The notes beneath the pieces were generated by a model. It ran no database searches. It was not told the DNA's origin and saw only the letters and a program-made list of their open reading frames with translations. A stretch of DNA of 64,000 bases from Liquidambar formosana (taxonomy: Eukaryota > Streptophyta > Magnoliopsida > Saxifragales > Altingiaceae), in the NCBI GenBank assembly GCA_039720395.1, contig CM077828.1, positions 27,198,717 through 27,262,716 on the forward strand. Direction: 5' to 3'. Below are positions 36,413 through 49,091 of the stretch, piece by piece. Every line of letters starts with the position of its first letter. Within the stretch, counting starts at the first letter, position 1. A program made the translations under genes and the position numbers.

Positions 36413-37750
36413 TATCGAAACCAGTCTCATCCATATTTGCTATTTTTCAGGTTGCGAGAAAATGTGAAAGAAATTGTCAATGCAGATTAATTCTAAACTT
36501 GTACAGGTCATTTGATAGATTGAAATCATAGAATAGCAAAAATTTTCTTCCTACGTAAAATAAAAAAATGAGAAGAAAGTTTGAAGACATATTAGTTGTT
36601 TGGACGTCTTATGGAAATGGGTTTCATTCAAATATATCTTTAAAAATAAAAAATCAACCCCCCCCCCCCCCCCACCCACAAAAAAAAAACAAACAACAAA
36701 CCAAACAAAAAAATAAAAAAAGAAGTGTGGATCCACCAACTTTTCTTTAAGTATCATTTAATCAACATATTTCTGTCTTCTTTGCCTCCTTTAATAATCT
36801 TAATTGTTGTTATTGTCCTAATCATTTTTAGTTGAGTATTCCATTTTACGTAACCATCCTATGTCTTCAAATGCTGTGTATAACTTGTTCTTCAAAATTA
36901 ATAAATAAATAATGCTATTATAACTTGGTAGACCGATTTCATTTTTTGTGGTGACCAAACTGATGATGTTGACTTTGTGGGAGTGTTCTGGTAGCAATCT
37001 GTGGGGATCTTAATGCTGCCTTTTGATTGAAGTTTGTGTGAACCTTTGTGTCGAGCAAGCCATTTGATTTGCCACAATCGAAAACTAGGAGGGCCGACCT
37101 TGTAGGCCTTTAAGGTTGTCTGCCAGTAGGGTTGGGTTGTAAGCGAGCAGAGCAGCAAGATGCTCAAGCTTAGCTGGGTAAATTAATGGGTTCTAGACTA
37201 AGGTTTGAGCTTGGTTTATTTATCTTACAAGCGAGTTTGAACAAGTTTTAATCAAATTAATTTTGAGGAAGGTTTTGGAGTATTATTGAGCTTATTGAGT
37301 TGTTTAGTATTCTATTCGAGATTGTTTTGATAAATTAACAAACTCAAACTTTATTTATTTTAATTATTAACAAGGGTATCTGAGGCTTTGGCGTTAACTA
37401 ATTCCTTGGGCATGTGTAGTCACCCCATCCAATATATACCAAGGGTTAGTACCAGGCCCTTCGGACCCTAGGGATAGACCCAAAAGGAATCAACTTACGT
37501 TTCTTGAAACGTTTATCAAGACTTGACTTGCTACTAGGCTAACCCTTAAGGGTTGAACTCAAACATTTAGGTTGAATTAGGATTGTTTATTTTGTGGCTC
37601 GAGCAGCCTCCAAATGAAGCCCTAATAACTTGGCTCATAGTACAGCTAGTAACGTCAACTTAGGGTCATTAATTGTGTAGGCCAAGCCCAATATCCTGTT
37701 ACGAATTGTTACCAATCTCAAGTAGTTTGGTCATTTAAAGTAGAATATAA
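36413..37750. other. Repeat-derived intergenic DNA
   Basis: CASP-like 3' flank, then a poly-C/poly-A tract (36658-36690), then degenerate repeat sequence. The text around 37281-37340 (TTATTGAGCTTATTGAG...) reappears at about 38690-38760, so an older repeat underlies the later insertions. No gene seen. Confidence 0.5.
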
Positions 37751-38669
37751 TTACAGTTTCACCCCTCAATTTCACTTGAAACACTTTTTCCCCTATTTTG
37801 TTTTCAAACACTTTGAACCCCTCATGTTAAGAAATGTATTTAACTCTTATGGCATTGAGGAAAATGACAATTTTATAAATATACCTTTGACCTTTACTAT
37901 GGTGAAATTAGGGGTGTTCGTGGTTCGGTTTGGTTCGGTTTTAGGGTAGATCTTAAACCAAACCATACTATAAAAAAAACCAAACCAAACCAAATCATAA
38001 AATTTTGGTTTGGTTCGTTCGGTTTCGGTTTTATCCTATCAAATAGCAACAAATAATTAAAAATAGAAAAATGACAAGCCAAACTCTAAATAAAAACATT
38101 TTTAATAAAATCATTAAATTAGCAACTAAAAAAAACATTAAACATTGTATCAAAATAGAAAAGAATTGACTTATGTCGATCCAAGTTCCAATTTCTAATC
38201 TAATATGTGCCAATATCTCACACAACAATAATAGTTAGTTTAATACATACCAATCTAATAAAGAAAAACGTTAAGAAAATTTACAATCTATTACCTATTA
38301 TGCCCTTATTGGAATAAAAATTTACGAAGTAAGTTTAATATGTAATATATAAAATTATATATATTTATATTATATTTTTTCGGTTTTTTGGTTTGGTTTG
38401 GTTTTTTAAACATGAAAACCAAAACCAAACCAATTTAATTCGGTTTTCTAAAATTAGAACCAAAACCAAACCTAAGGACAAAAAAACCAAACCAAACCAA
38501 CCGGTTTGGTTTGGTTCGGTTTGGTTTTCGGTTTTAACCTAAACCATGAACACCCCTAGGTGAAATGATGAATATACCCTAAAAATGTTGTAAGTGGGTC
38601 AAAGTGTGTGTAAAAAAAATAAGAGGGTGCAAAGTGTTTTCGAGTGAAAGTTGAGAGATGAAATTGTAA
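37751..38669. mobile_element. MULE-like long-TIR element split by an hAT
   Basis: Left TTACAGTTTCACCCCTCAA and right (complement) TTACAATTTCATCTCTCAA begin inverted repeats that extend about 50 bp. Without the 650-bp hAT inside and its duplication it is about 260 bp. No target duplication could be settled because the right flank is a T tract. Assigned to Mutator-like by the TIR style shared with elements at 20890 and 48146. Confidence 0.6.
37909..38558. mobile_element. Non-autonomous hAT element
   Basis: Ends TAGGGGTGTTCGTGG and CCATGAACACCCCTA are inverted. Perfect 8-bp duplications GGTGAAAT lie at 37901-37908 and 38559-38566. Subterminal GGTTTGGTTCGG repeats occur in both orientations. 650 bp, no transposase. 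Confidence 0.92.
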
Positions 38670-38767
38670 ATTTTTTTTTTTTTTTTGAAGTATTAACGAG
38701 CTTATTGAGCCAAGTACTATTCTGTTTGAACTTTGGTTTTGATAAATTATCGTACTCAAAAATTATA

Positions 38768-39352
38768 GGGGAAATATCGAAAACCTCCCTAAAAAATAAA
38801 ATCATATCTAAAAGCCCTATTAAATATTTTTCATATCCATCTAATCCAAATAAAAAATAATCATATCCATTAACTCCAACCAGTTAACTTTTTGTTTACT
38901 GCTATTAAAAAAAAAAAAGGTGATCTGACTAAAATACCCCTCTTTTATATTAATAAGTTCAATAACAAAAATGCACATTTAACAAAATTTTCCCTTTCGC
39001 CCTTTCTTTACCCAAATCTCTCACCCTCTCCCTTTCTTCCCCCCTTTCCCCATGTGCATACAGGAGAAGAATTAATTAATGATAATTAATTTTATTCTAA
39101 TTATACTAAAGAATAAAAGTAGAAATTTAGTTAAATAGGCATTTTTTTCATTAAACATTTTAATGTCAAATAAGGGTATTTTAGGTGGATCACCCTTTTT
39201 TTTTTAACAGCAGTAAACAAAAAGTTAACTGATTGGAGTTAAATAGTTAATGGATATGATTCTTTTTTATTTGGATTAGATGGATAGGAAAAATATTTAA
39301 TGAGGTTTTTAGATATGATTTTATTTTTAAGGGAAGTTTTGGATATTTCCCC
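38768..39352. mobile_element. Mutator-like foldback element
   Basis: 585 bp with long inverted repeats (about 170-190 bp per arm) starting GGGGAAATATC. Perfect 9-bp duplications AAAATTATA at 38759-38767 and 39353-39361. The centre is AT-rich. No coding capacity. Confidence 0.92.
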
Positions 39353-39550
39353 AAAATTATATTTGAGTTTGGCTAGTTTATGTTTACGGGCCCAGTATAT
39401 TCTAAGTGAAGCCCGAATTTCTTGGCTCATCTTATGATCCTATCTGCTAGTAAGGCCTACTCAAGTGTGTCAATCGAGTGCGCAAAGCCCAATAGCCTTC
39501 TAGGACAGTAGAACCTGTTAGAATTTCTTGGCTCATCAGTATTGAACATT

Positions 39551-39949
39551 GGGAACGGCTATTGCAACCCCCCATTCCTATAAGCCCACCCCTTTTCTTT
39601 TGGTTTTTAAGATTTCATGAAAAATATAAAAGGTTTTTGCAAAAACCGATTGTTTGGTCTACTAGAAAACATCATTTTGAACAACTTTGCAGAAGAAAGT
39701 TTTTCCAAAATCTATCGTTTAGGTAGACTTTTTGGCAAAAAATGAAATAAATGCTATAAATGGCTAAAAAGTATATCTAAACAATAAATTTAGGAAAAAC
39801 TTTCTTTTACAAAGTTATTCAAAATGATGTTTTCTAGTAGACATCACGGACGGTTTTCATAAAAACTTTTTATATTTTGTATAAAATCTTAAAAACCTAA
39901 AAGATAGGGGGTGGGCTTATAGGAATGGGGGGTTGCAATAGCCGTTCCC
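39551..39949. mobile_element. Near-palindromic Mutator-like foldback element
   Basis: 399 bp whose two halves are nearly exact complements: GGGAACGGCTATTGCAACCC at the left and its complement at the right, continuing through most of the length. Perfect 9-bp duplications TTGAACATT at 39542-39550 and 39950-39958. A transcript would fold into one long hairpin. Near identity of the arms suggests recent insertion or conversion. Confidence 0.92.
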
Positions 39950-40199
39950 TTGAACATTATGCTTACATAATGCTCCAAAGTCCAAACCCAATGGCCTATT
40001 AGGCCTACTTTGGGCTGGCAATTGAGAGATTGGCCCATCCATATGATACAAGAATCAAATCCAGCCCTGAAAATAATAAAAAAAGGTTTTTCCTTTGCAT
40101 GTTTTTGCTTGCATTTTGCAAGTGCTTTCTTTGCTTTTAGAACAAAACTTGTTTTGATTTTCATTCTCTTCAACATGTTAAACCAACAGTAGCCAAGCA

Positions 40200-43100
40200 T
40201 ATCAGGGGATATTTTTAATTATTTATTTTGATGAGATAAAGATTTTTTTTAAAAAAGAAGAGCCAAAGATATAGTGAAAACTATATAGCAAAAGAGGGCA
40301 ACAAAGCAAAATTATCCCAAAAAAACAAAAAATCTTGTAGAAGCGGCTGATATGAGCTCAGGATTTTGGAATTATGAATCAATATGATCGCATCAGTTGC
40401 TTATTTTAGTGAAATTTATCTTTACTTATAATATTAGTATATAATTTTCCCTTGATACGACATTAAAAAATTATCTTATCCCATCGATGGCTTATTTAGT
40501 GAGATTTATCTCTACTTTTAGTACACCACAAATCCCTCTGATACGACGTTAAAATTATCTTATCAAAAGCAAATTCCTTGTACGCTTGGTGCTTGCTAGC
40601 TTGATTCATTTATATTCATCATTGGAAATTTGATTCTCACATCAATAATTTATGGACACTAAATGGGTTAATAGACACTGATTTGGACAAATCGTGTCCT
40701 AGTCTGTCAACTTTGATTTATGATAAATCTTTTTGGAGCAACTGGTTTCATGATTGGTGTATTTTTTTTTTTTCCATTTTTTTTGGGTGGGGGGCTTTGG
40801 GTTTATTACATAGGCAATTCACAAGCCATGCGTCATGAAGACATGGGTTGGTGCTTATCCAAACAAAATTGGGGAAAAAAAAAATGAAAGAGAAAATATT
40901 AAAAATGACCCAAAAAAAAAAGAAAAAAAAGATTGCATATTCTTTATGTATTGCTTAGTTGGATCTAGAATAATTCAGGCTGATATATTGGAGTTGTGTC
41001 GTGTTAAGACATGAGTGCTCAAAAAATGGATCAATTCAAACACGACATGATTTTTAATTGTATTTATCTTTTGAACTCGAATACGACTCGATTGGTAAAT
41101 AGGTTACCACGTGTATGTTATAATTTGTCTAATTACCATCTCATGTAATGTTTGGGTTGATACAGCTAACCTAACACTTACATAGTAAGATTTAATCTGA
41201 AATTAATTTGTTTATCAAATTTGATACTTTTTAAACATTTAAAGTTTTAAACAATGATTTTCAATATATATATAATAATACTATGGTAGGCTATATATAC
41301 AATTTAGATAATATTGAGGATCAAATTTAAAGAAAAAAAATCCATGGATATAAGAACAATTGATCTTCGTATCAACATTTCAAAAGGTGAAGTGTCTCAA
41401 AGTTTAACTCCGCCAATGGGCAAGCCACCATCAAGTTTTTCAAAATAGGCAAAAGATTTTTTAAAGTTTTTCATGATGTTAATCGATGTAGAGTGGATAG
41501 TAATTATTTAACAATTTTAAGGAAAAAAAAAAAGAAGAAAAAGGGACCGCCAAAGTGAGTTAAGAATGAGCATCGAAGTATCTTTTGTATAACAGCTTGT
41601 GTAGCACTTAGTACACATCAAGAAAAATAAGATCTAGCAAGTAAATTTAGAGAGCTTTGTTTCGTACACATAATATAACATAAGATACTTTATTTTGATG
41701 ATGTATATAAAGTACTGTATATAGCATTTCTTTATTGTTAAATTAAAAAATAAAATAAAATAGAAAAAGGAGAAAAACCCACCCATATTTGCCACGTATA
41801 GATAAGTTAGGAAGGTAACCCATTGATCAGATACACCTGAAAATGACCTTAAAAATCCTCCCCCCTACACCCAAAAAGTCACAAAGGATGCATGTGATGT
41901 CCTCCATCAGCCATGTTAGCAAATTGTTCAAATCTGAACTACATGACAAATATTCTTCGTCAGACCATCTTTTTCTCTTTTCCAGAGCCAACTGCCGTCA
42001 ACTCATTATCGATCTTATTACTTCACATTTGATTATTCCAGTGTAACCAAAAATAAAATAAAAAGATTATTCCAGTGAATATCATGCAACTGCACACATT
42101 AAGCAAAAGAGTTAGGCCAAACTAGTATCACGAATGTTTGCTTCACATCCGATAGGCATTAGGAGAGTTTTGGGCATATAAGAGAGGAAGATAACCCCAC
42201 CTAAGGAGCTAGTATTTTCGGTTAGAAACTCATCCCGTGACACTAGGCGAGGCTGCTTGGTGAGCACTCTCATTTCACTTTATTCAAGTTATCTTACCTT
42301 TTCTAATATCTATTTTAGCTATATAATTCAACATAGGTTGAACCCATTATCATAATATTGGAAGGGAGTTCGTCAATATATCCATGAAGGAGCCCCCGTA
42401 ATAGTTTTAGTTTGGCAAAAGTCCAAATAATGAGTGTGCCTTCATCCCTTATTTATTTTTTTAGTTATTTCGGGCACAAAATTCAAAACACGCATCATGT
42501 TACTATATTTATCGTATCAAATTTGTATTATAGGATATATTTAGTAAAAAAATATTAAAATCAACTCATAATCACGAGTTAAAAGTGTTGAAAAACTTCA
42601 ATTAGACACCGTGAAATGAGATAAAATATTAAATTTTGTTCAACACGTGTGATCAAACTACATATCATTTTTTGTTAAAATTTTGTGTATGAGAGCCTTA
42701 AATGATTTTGTATTAGATAATAAGACATGTATCTTAAAATTCATATAATATTTACTGAAATAGGAGATGAACTTATCTATCAATAGGCCAAGGAAGGTTC
42801 CCTTCCCCGTTGTAGCTTTGCTCTTAGCTAGTGAAGTGGTCACCAAAAGGTAATTTCCCCGGGTTTTAATGACTTCAAGCAATGTGATGCTACCATTCAC
42901 CTCCATTGTGTCACTATAATTAACCTTATAAAGGTTTAAGCATATTCACTAACCATGATTAAGTACTCTTAAAAAAAGGAAGAAAAAAAAAACATGATTA
43001 AGTACGGCTAAAGATATATTCTAATTCTGTCGAGTACGATACCTTTGGTTAAAATATTGGCCCTTGTCCAATCATAGAAAGACACAGCATTTGATCGATC

Positions 43101-43410
43101 CAGTTCGTGACTCACCAATGTTTGGGTTTGCTTCCCCAATTGTACAAGCACAAATTCAAAAATTATTATTAGTAGCCTCCTCCTACAATTAAAGACAAAA
43201 TCAATTGACGGTTCTTGGGAATCATTGGAGTTAAATGAATCAACATCTGGCCATCCTATAAAATTATTAATTCTTTGCAAATATTGGCAGCTATATATCT
43301 CAACTTTTGAAATATTTTTTTTTTAAAAAAAAATTTATTTTTGGGAAGTGGGAGAGGGGAATTCAGGTTTGTTTAAAATTGCATTATATTGTCCATCAAA
43401 TCTTTATAAC
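40200..43410. other. AT-rich intergenic
   Basis: No gene or intact transposon seen. A two-copy direct repeat (about 40398-40484 and 40487-40562) shares TTTAGTGANATTTATCT and GATACGAC.TTAAAA. A T tract followed by a short G run lies at about 40760-40793. Confidence 0.45.
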
Positions 43411-43757
43411 CTAAGCTACATTTGGTTTGAGTGAATGGAATGAAGGAAGAGTGGAATGAGAATGGGATCGAATATAATGAAAAGGGTTATTTCATTTTCA
43501 ACATTTGGCAAGGAATGAGAATGGAATGAAAAAGATTAGGTAGGACCTACTTTTAATGATTTTATTCCTTAAAGGGTGAGAATGACCATTGATTTTTGTT
43601 TGGGAAGGAACAGTTATTCTCTCCTTAAAAGAAATAAATCCCCACAAAGGAATGACTATTCAGTCCCGTAGGCTATGACAATAATTTTTTTTAGACTAAT
43701 GGAATCACAATTCCATTCCATCCCCTCTTTCATTCCTCCATACCAAATGTAGACTTA
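43411..43757. mobile_element. Long-TIR MITE, probably Harbinger-like
   Basis: CTAAGCTACATTTGGTTTGA at the left and TACCAAATGTAGACTTAG at the right are imperfect inverted repeats; GGAATG words continue inward in both arms, as in the confirmed Tourist element at 34033. A 3-bp duplication could not be confirmed cleanly (TAA against TTA). Confidence 0.6.
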
Positions 43758-46737
43758 GTTGAATCACTTTTCCATAATGAGTTGAGGATTAGGAGTTCGA
43801 GTCCTTGAATCTTATGGTTGGGAATTTTAGGGGAAGGAGTCTTTGAATCTTAGGTTTGAGAATTTTAGAGGAAAGAGGGGGTTTATTCCTGTTATGTTGT
43901 TTTGAGGGCTCAACTAAGCTCTCTTATGGAATCAAATATAATAATTAGTTTTTAAAAAATAGAAGAACAAAAAAGTACATTTTGCCTTTTGTATTTTAAC
44001 CCGAAAACAATTTGTGTCCCTTCAACTTTTTCTTCGATATCTCTTAGTAGAGAATAATTAGATTGTTAAATATCTTAACAGTACAATTAAAGTTTAATAA
44101 AGTACTTAATATTACTAAATTATTTGAGTGACTAAGATTCTTCATTGTTTTACAGCCTAAATGCAGCGTACGGGCGATATTAACAATTGCTTAGGAATGC
44201 CATGCTACGTTCCAATTGTGGCGCATGGGAAACACTGCCTTCACGCCCACATCCTCGCTGCCCTGTATCGGGTGGTACAAATACATGAAGTCAAGAAGTG
44301 AATTTTGTACCGTACGTATACGGGTTTCACTATTTCTCAAGAATAATTTGTCGAATACAAAGGATTCAAAAACCAAAAAGTGAGTAGATATATATGTATA
44401 TAAGGTTCGGTTTATCTGCGCAGCATCTTGTAGGATTCGAATCGTTTATGATCCCATGTGAAACTCATGCACCAAAGTGTGATTGTCAAAAAAACATTTA
44501 GATTAGTGCATGATGGGTAATCCAAATCACATAAATATATATAAACCCCAAAGGATTAGTCAAAACTAAGAATAAAACCCAAAATGAATGAACCCCTATA
44601 TGTCTTTAGATGGGTTTTTATTACAAAGCTATGACATTTTTTTTTAAAGGCAATTGATAGAATCTGTTCCTAATCATCTTTAACACCTTTTTAATACCAA
44701 ATGAGTATCAATGGTTCTTCATAAGCGTAAATTTAATATCACTCACTTAATAAATAAGATAAATATCACTACATTATTATATCATTGCCATCAAGTTATG
44801 ACTAACGAATAAATTAGAGTATAAGTCGCCTTACTTGTGTCGATGTTCTAACCCAAACTAATATCCTAACGACTTGTGCGAGACACTTTATACTCACACA
44901 AACATCATAAACACAATTTATAAAATTTGGCTACTATAACAGTAATCATTATATTTTTTATAATAGACGAGTGATTTAGATATATGTTCAACATGTGAGC
45001 TTGTATCCACATATTCGATAAATAAGACGATCAATCATTGTTAAACAAAAATACTAGTATTACCTCATCATCATGTTTAAAGATTAAGATAATTCATCTC
45101 ATTGCCCTTACAGCTTTAGATCAAGATAAATAATCTATTTATACTAATAATAGGACCTGACGACCAGATCTTCAAGACGGCGAACTTGTTCCAACCTGAG
45201 CTCGGAGCGTGAACGCACGCGTTTCAGTCGCGAGTGGACATGGTGCTGGAATCCCGATGACCCTTTTTCGTGAATTGAAGAGATTTCGTCGTCGTCGATA
45301 GGAGTAAAAGGTAAGGACCGTATACGGAAAGACCATACGGCTGTCCGACACGCCCACGGATACGGCACTGTGACATGGGTCCCACATGCCATTCCCCACA
45401 ACAACAAATGCGATCCGTCCAACCGTGCTTTGCCTGTTTTTCTGTTGTAACCCCTCATGCTTTCTCTAACTTCTCCTGTTCTTTCAAATTACCCAACTGG
45501 CCTTTGGCCGTTTCTTTCTCACTTGACCAAAGTGCCCCCTCTTTAGAATTGGCATTTTGCATCTCGTACCCTTTTGGGCATGATTGAAGGTTACAGTAAA
45601 AGCTAAATATTGAAGGTGCAAATTTATCACTAGATAGACCTAAAAAATGGATTTAAAGTTTTATTTTTGGTCCATCATTCGAACACACATCCACACATAC
45701 TCAAGGATTTGAAACTAAAACTTTCACAAAACCCATGTCTTCATTGGGATGGAATATGTTATTAGATTTAAAGATCATTAGCAAAGAGCGAATTGAAACT
45801 TGGATCTCATGTCTTTCGTGCTTTTTCTTGAATGATTAAACAAAGAAAGAAAAAGCAGAAAGGGATCAAGAATTATGGTTCCATCTCTATCATGATGATG
45901 TAGGTGATTCAGACATGGTTTTTTAAATCCAATGTTCTTGCCAAATATCACCAGACATGGTTTAAAAATGACTACACAATTGCAATGCACTTTTGTAGGC
46001 GTCTCACATCAGCTTAGGAGATATTAGAGTGTGCACTTAATTGCCATGGGGCACCCTTACAATCAGCAATTGCCTGGATGGGTGTACTTTGTGAGTCCCA
46101 CTTAAGCAGCCTCTTTTTCCTATTTAGTTTTGCCAATGTCATATTAGATTATTATGTGTGAGCAAAAAAAAAAAAAATATATATAGAATTGAAATGAAAA
46201 AAATTATATAAGAAAACTTGATAAATGGTGAATTCCAAGTGTTTAGTGTTTATTGATTGTAATTTTGGGAGTGTTTTAAAATCATCTCATCATAGCGATA
46301 TGAGGATGAAGAGAAGAGGAAAAGGGAAGATAAAAAGACAAAAAGGGGTCCCTTTCTTGCACAAATCTTAGTCAAGATGACAAGATGGCAATGATATTTT
46401 GCACGCATTGTGGTTGTTATCAAAAACAAAAATTAGAATTAAGAAAGTTGAGCTGTAATTTTTTAACTACACCCTCACCCTTACTCTTTCTCTCATAGTC
46501 AAGCTTATGCTTATTTTAAATTAATACCCTCATTGCCAAATGTAAGAAAAAGAGGTGATAGTTCCAGAGTCGGTAGCTTTAAAAGTACTAGTCACTTTTC
46601 TCAACATTGCATCAATTAATAAATTTTAGGAAAATACCAGTAGCCCAATCCTCAAGTGTGAAATTGTGGGAGCGTGCCATAGCCTTTCTTTCTTTTCTTT
46701 TTTTTGGGAGCGCAAATGGTATCTCTCATACATAATG
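43758..46737. other. Intergenic with one CG-rich patch
   Basis: Mostly AT-rich without genes. A B-box-like AGGAGTTCGAGTCCTTG at about 43790 marks a possible SINE scrap. The 45144-45440 patch is markedly richer in CG dinucleotides than the surroundings and contains a 104-codon minus-strand frame with no recognised domain; it may be a promoter-like island or relic exon. Confidence 0.4.
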
Positions 46738-46754
46738 ACAATGGTATCTTCTTT

Positions 46755-46951
46755 ATCAATTAACCCAGTAGATTGGTCTAGTAGTTGGACACTTGGTTTC
46801 AAAGTGGCTATCTCAAGTGGAGGTAAAAGATTCTGAGTTTGAGTCTCAGCACTTTAGAAAAATCCCTGAACCAGCGATTTACCGTTGCCCACCCATCGCG
46901 ACAGTGATTAATCCTTTGATTGTCAACTTTGAGAATACACTAGGTCAAAGA

Positions 46952-46992
<41 letters not shown>
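46755..46992 (+). mobile_element. tRNA-derived SINE with target duplication
   Basis: A-box-like TGGTCTAGTAG (about 46774) and B-box-like GAGTTTGAGTCTC (about 46833) give an internal RNA polymerase III promoter. A run of about 38 A (46955-46992) is the tail. Flanks ACAATGGTATCTTCTTT (46738-46754) and ACAATGGTGTCTTCCTTT (46996-47013) form a degenerate 17-18 bp target duplication, the length expected for LINE-driven insertion. Confidence 0.75.
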
Positions 46993-46995
<3 letters not shown>

Positions 46996-47013
46996 ACAAT
47001 GGTGTCTTCCTTT

Positions 47014-48136
47014 CATTTGCACTCTAAAAAAAAACAAGAAGCCTTTACCACGTAGTGTGCAAATTGTATCTTCCTTTTTTAGAGGACAATTGTTTAACAT
47101 GAGTATAGATTTTGGACCAGGCTTCTAGTAAGATGCTAAAAATACTTTACCATCTATGCTTCCCTCTTACCAATAAGAATATCTGAACATTTGAGTCAAC
47201 TAATTAATTGGAAATGGGTAAGGCCGTCACCCACTACGAATTAGTGAATGGTGATAGTAAATCCAATTGATTACCTTGTAGCAAGTAATAAATTTAATGA
47301 AAAAAACCTTCCGATTAATAAAGCCTAAGTCCAAGAATCATTGATTCATCACTTAAGGTTCGGTTACTTTACCACCGAGACTAAGAGTGTGTTTGAGTGA
47401 AGAATTTTAGGGCAAATTTTGCCTTTAGAAGAGAATTTCTCAATTTACTAGACTTATACGTTGTGTTTGACCAAGTAAAGTTGGAATTCAAAATAGGGGT
47501 CTTTTTTTTTTAATTTTAATTTTAATTTTAATTTTATATATATAGAAATTGCATTCAGAAATTTCAAGTTTCAAAAAGTTCAGCAGAAACTTTAAAAATC
47601 CCACTTACAAATTCTAAACCTTGAAAAGTCCATCATTTTAAAAATCTAATTTTTCTTTTTCTATATTCCTATCCAAGCACAATGTAAGGGCCTCTTACTC
47701 AATAGAAATACCAATCTTGAAGGAGCCAAACTCTTATCCTTCCAAAGTTTAAAACAATTTTTCAACCCTAGTATTGACAAACATGTTCCTCATGTGCTTT
47801 TGTCTCCCACAAAGTTATGACTTACCTTCCAGATGTAGTGTCTTTATCCACTCTCTTTAGGGATACCTAGGGGCCTAAACACTTCAAATGTCTCAAAAAC
47901 AAACATGTGGCATGAAAGACAATTGCTAATTTGCTATGGATTCCGCTTCTCTACTTAATTTTTGTCGTATTTGCTTATGCTTATTTTTTTATATTAGAAA
48001 CACTAAATCCTTTTTTGTTGATACTAGCAGAGATGCCCCCTTTCTTCTTTTCTTGCAGGGAAACTAACAAAAGGAAACAGGCACAAGTGGGGGTCAATTG
48101 TCATGCTCTGTGGCCAAACTATTTTAAAGAAAATCA
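47014..48136. other. Intergenic
   Basis: AT-rich sequence with no gene. A possible small MITE (about 47388-47695, ends GTGTGTTTGAG and CCAAGCACAATG) is too weak to call. Confidence 0.4.
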
Positions 48137-48380
48137 CAAAACATAGGGTAAATTATAATAAGACCCCTTCTAAAATCTGACTATTACAAATACACCCCCT
48201 CGCGTTTTTAAAATTACACTGACACCCTTACTTTACAAAATAAACTACAAAGAGACCCCTCCTTCTAACTTCCGTCCATGAATCCGTTAAGTCGTATTCA
48301 AATTTTTTCAAAATACCCTAACTACCCTTAGTGGATAATAACTTCTATGTTAAATACATATAACTCACCAGTCCAATAGT

Positions 48381-48549
48381 GAGTAAAACTTCCATATAAC
48401 TGTGATAGGGCCAGGTGGTATTACAAACCAATAGAATTCAAGCAGAGTGGGAAAATCAATGTACTTGTTGGTCCCACTTTCCCACTTTGCTTGAATTCCA
48501 TTGGCTTGTGATACCACCTAGCAATATCACAGTTACATGGAAGTTTGCC
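48381..48549. mobile_element. 169-bp foldback MITE inside the composite MULE
   Basis: Arms starting AAACTTCCATATAACTGTGA and ending TCACAGTTACATGGAAGTTT are nearly complementary over about 70 bp. Flanking GTCCAATAGT copies (48371-48380 and 48550-48559) form a 10-base duplication (9 bp plus one chance or terminal base). Confidence 0.85.
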
Positions 48550-48609
48550 GTCCAATAGTTCATCCAATACTTTTGAATTTTTGAATTATTATTGATAAAC
48601 AACTAAAAG

Positions 48610-48612
<3 letters not shown>

Positions 48613-48677
<65 letters not shown>

Positions 48678-48696
48678 TAGATAGATAGATAGATAA
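48613..48696. repeat. AT then GATA microsatellite
   Basis: About 31 AT units followed by about 5 GATA units, within the composite MULE. Confidence 0.95.
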
Positions 48697-49091
48697 GAAA
48701 ATGCTAAAAAAAAATTTAAATTTTCTGTCCAACTGATGTGGCAACTGTCAAATTTTCTCTTTAGAAACAATTATTTATTTAATTAAATTTTTAATTGATT
48801 TGCAAAATAAAAAATAAAAAAATTGATTTGCTAAGTTGCCACCTCATTTGAGTAAGTAGATTTGAGTAAAAAAAAAAAAAAAAAGGCTATATAGCATTAC
48901 TCATATGTAGAAATAAATAAAAAGAATTATTACAATGGAGATGCACGTATAGAGGTGACAACTTGGGAAATCAATTTTTTTGTTTTTTTTTTTTGTTTTA
49001 TACATCAATTAAATAGATAATTGTTTCTAATGAGCAAATCTGATGGCTACCACATCAGTTGGACAAAAATTTAAGCTTTTTGGCATTTTTC
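48697..49091. mobile_element. Foldback element of unknown class inside the composite MULE
   Basis: AAAATGCTAAAAA...GTCCAACTGATGTGG at the left matches the complement of CCACATCAGTTGGAC...TTGGCATTTTT at the right. Inverted similarity spans about 90-130 bp per arm. No clear target duplication because both flanks are simple sequence. Confidence 0.65.

Noticed and set aside
47388..47695. Possible hAT or Harbinger MITE
   Set aside because: The ends match over only a few bases and no target duplication was found.
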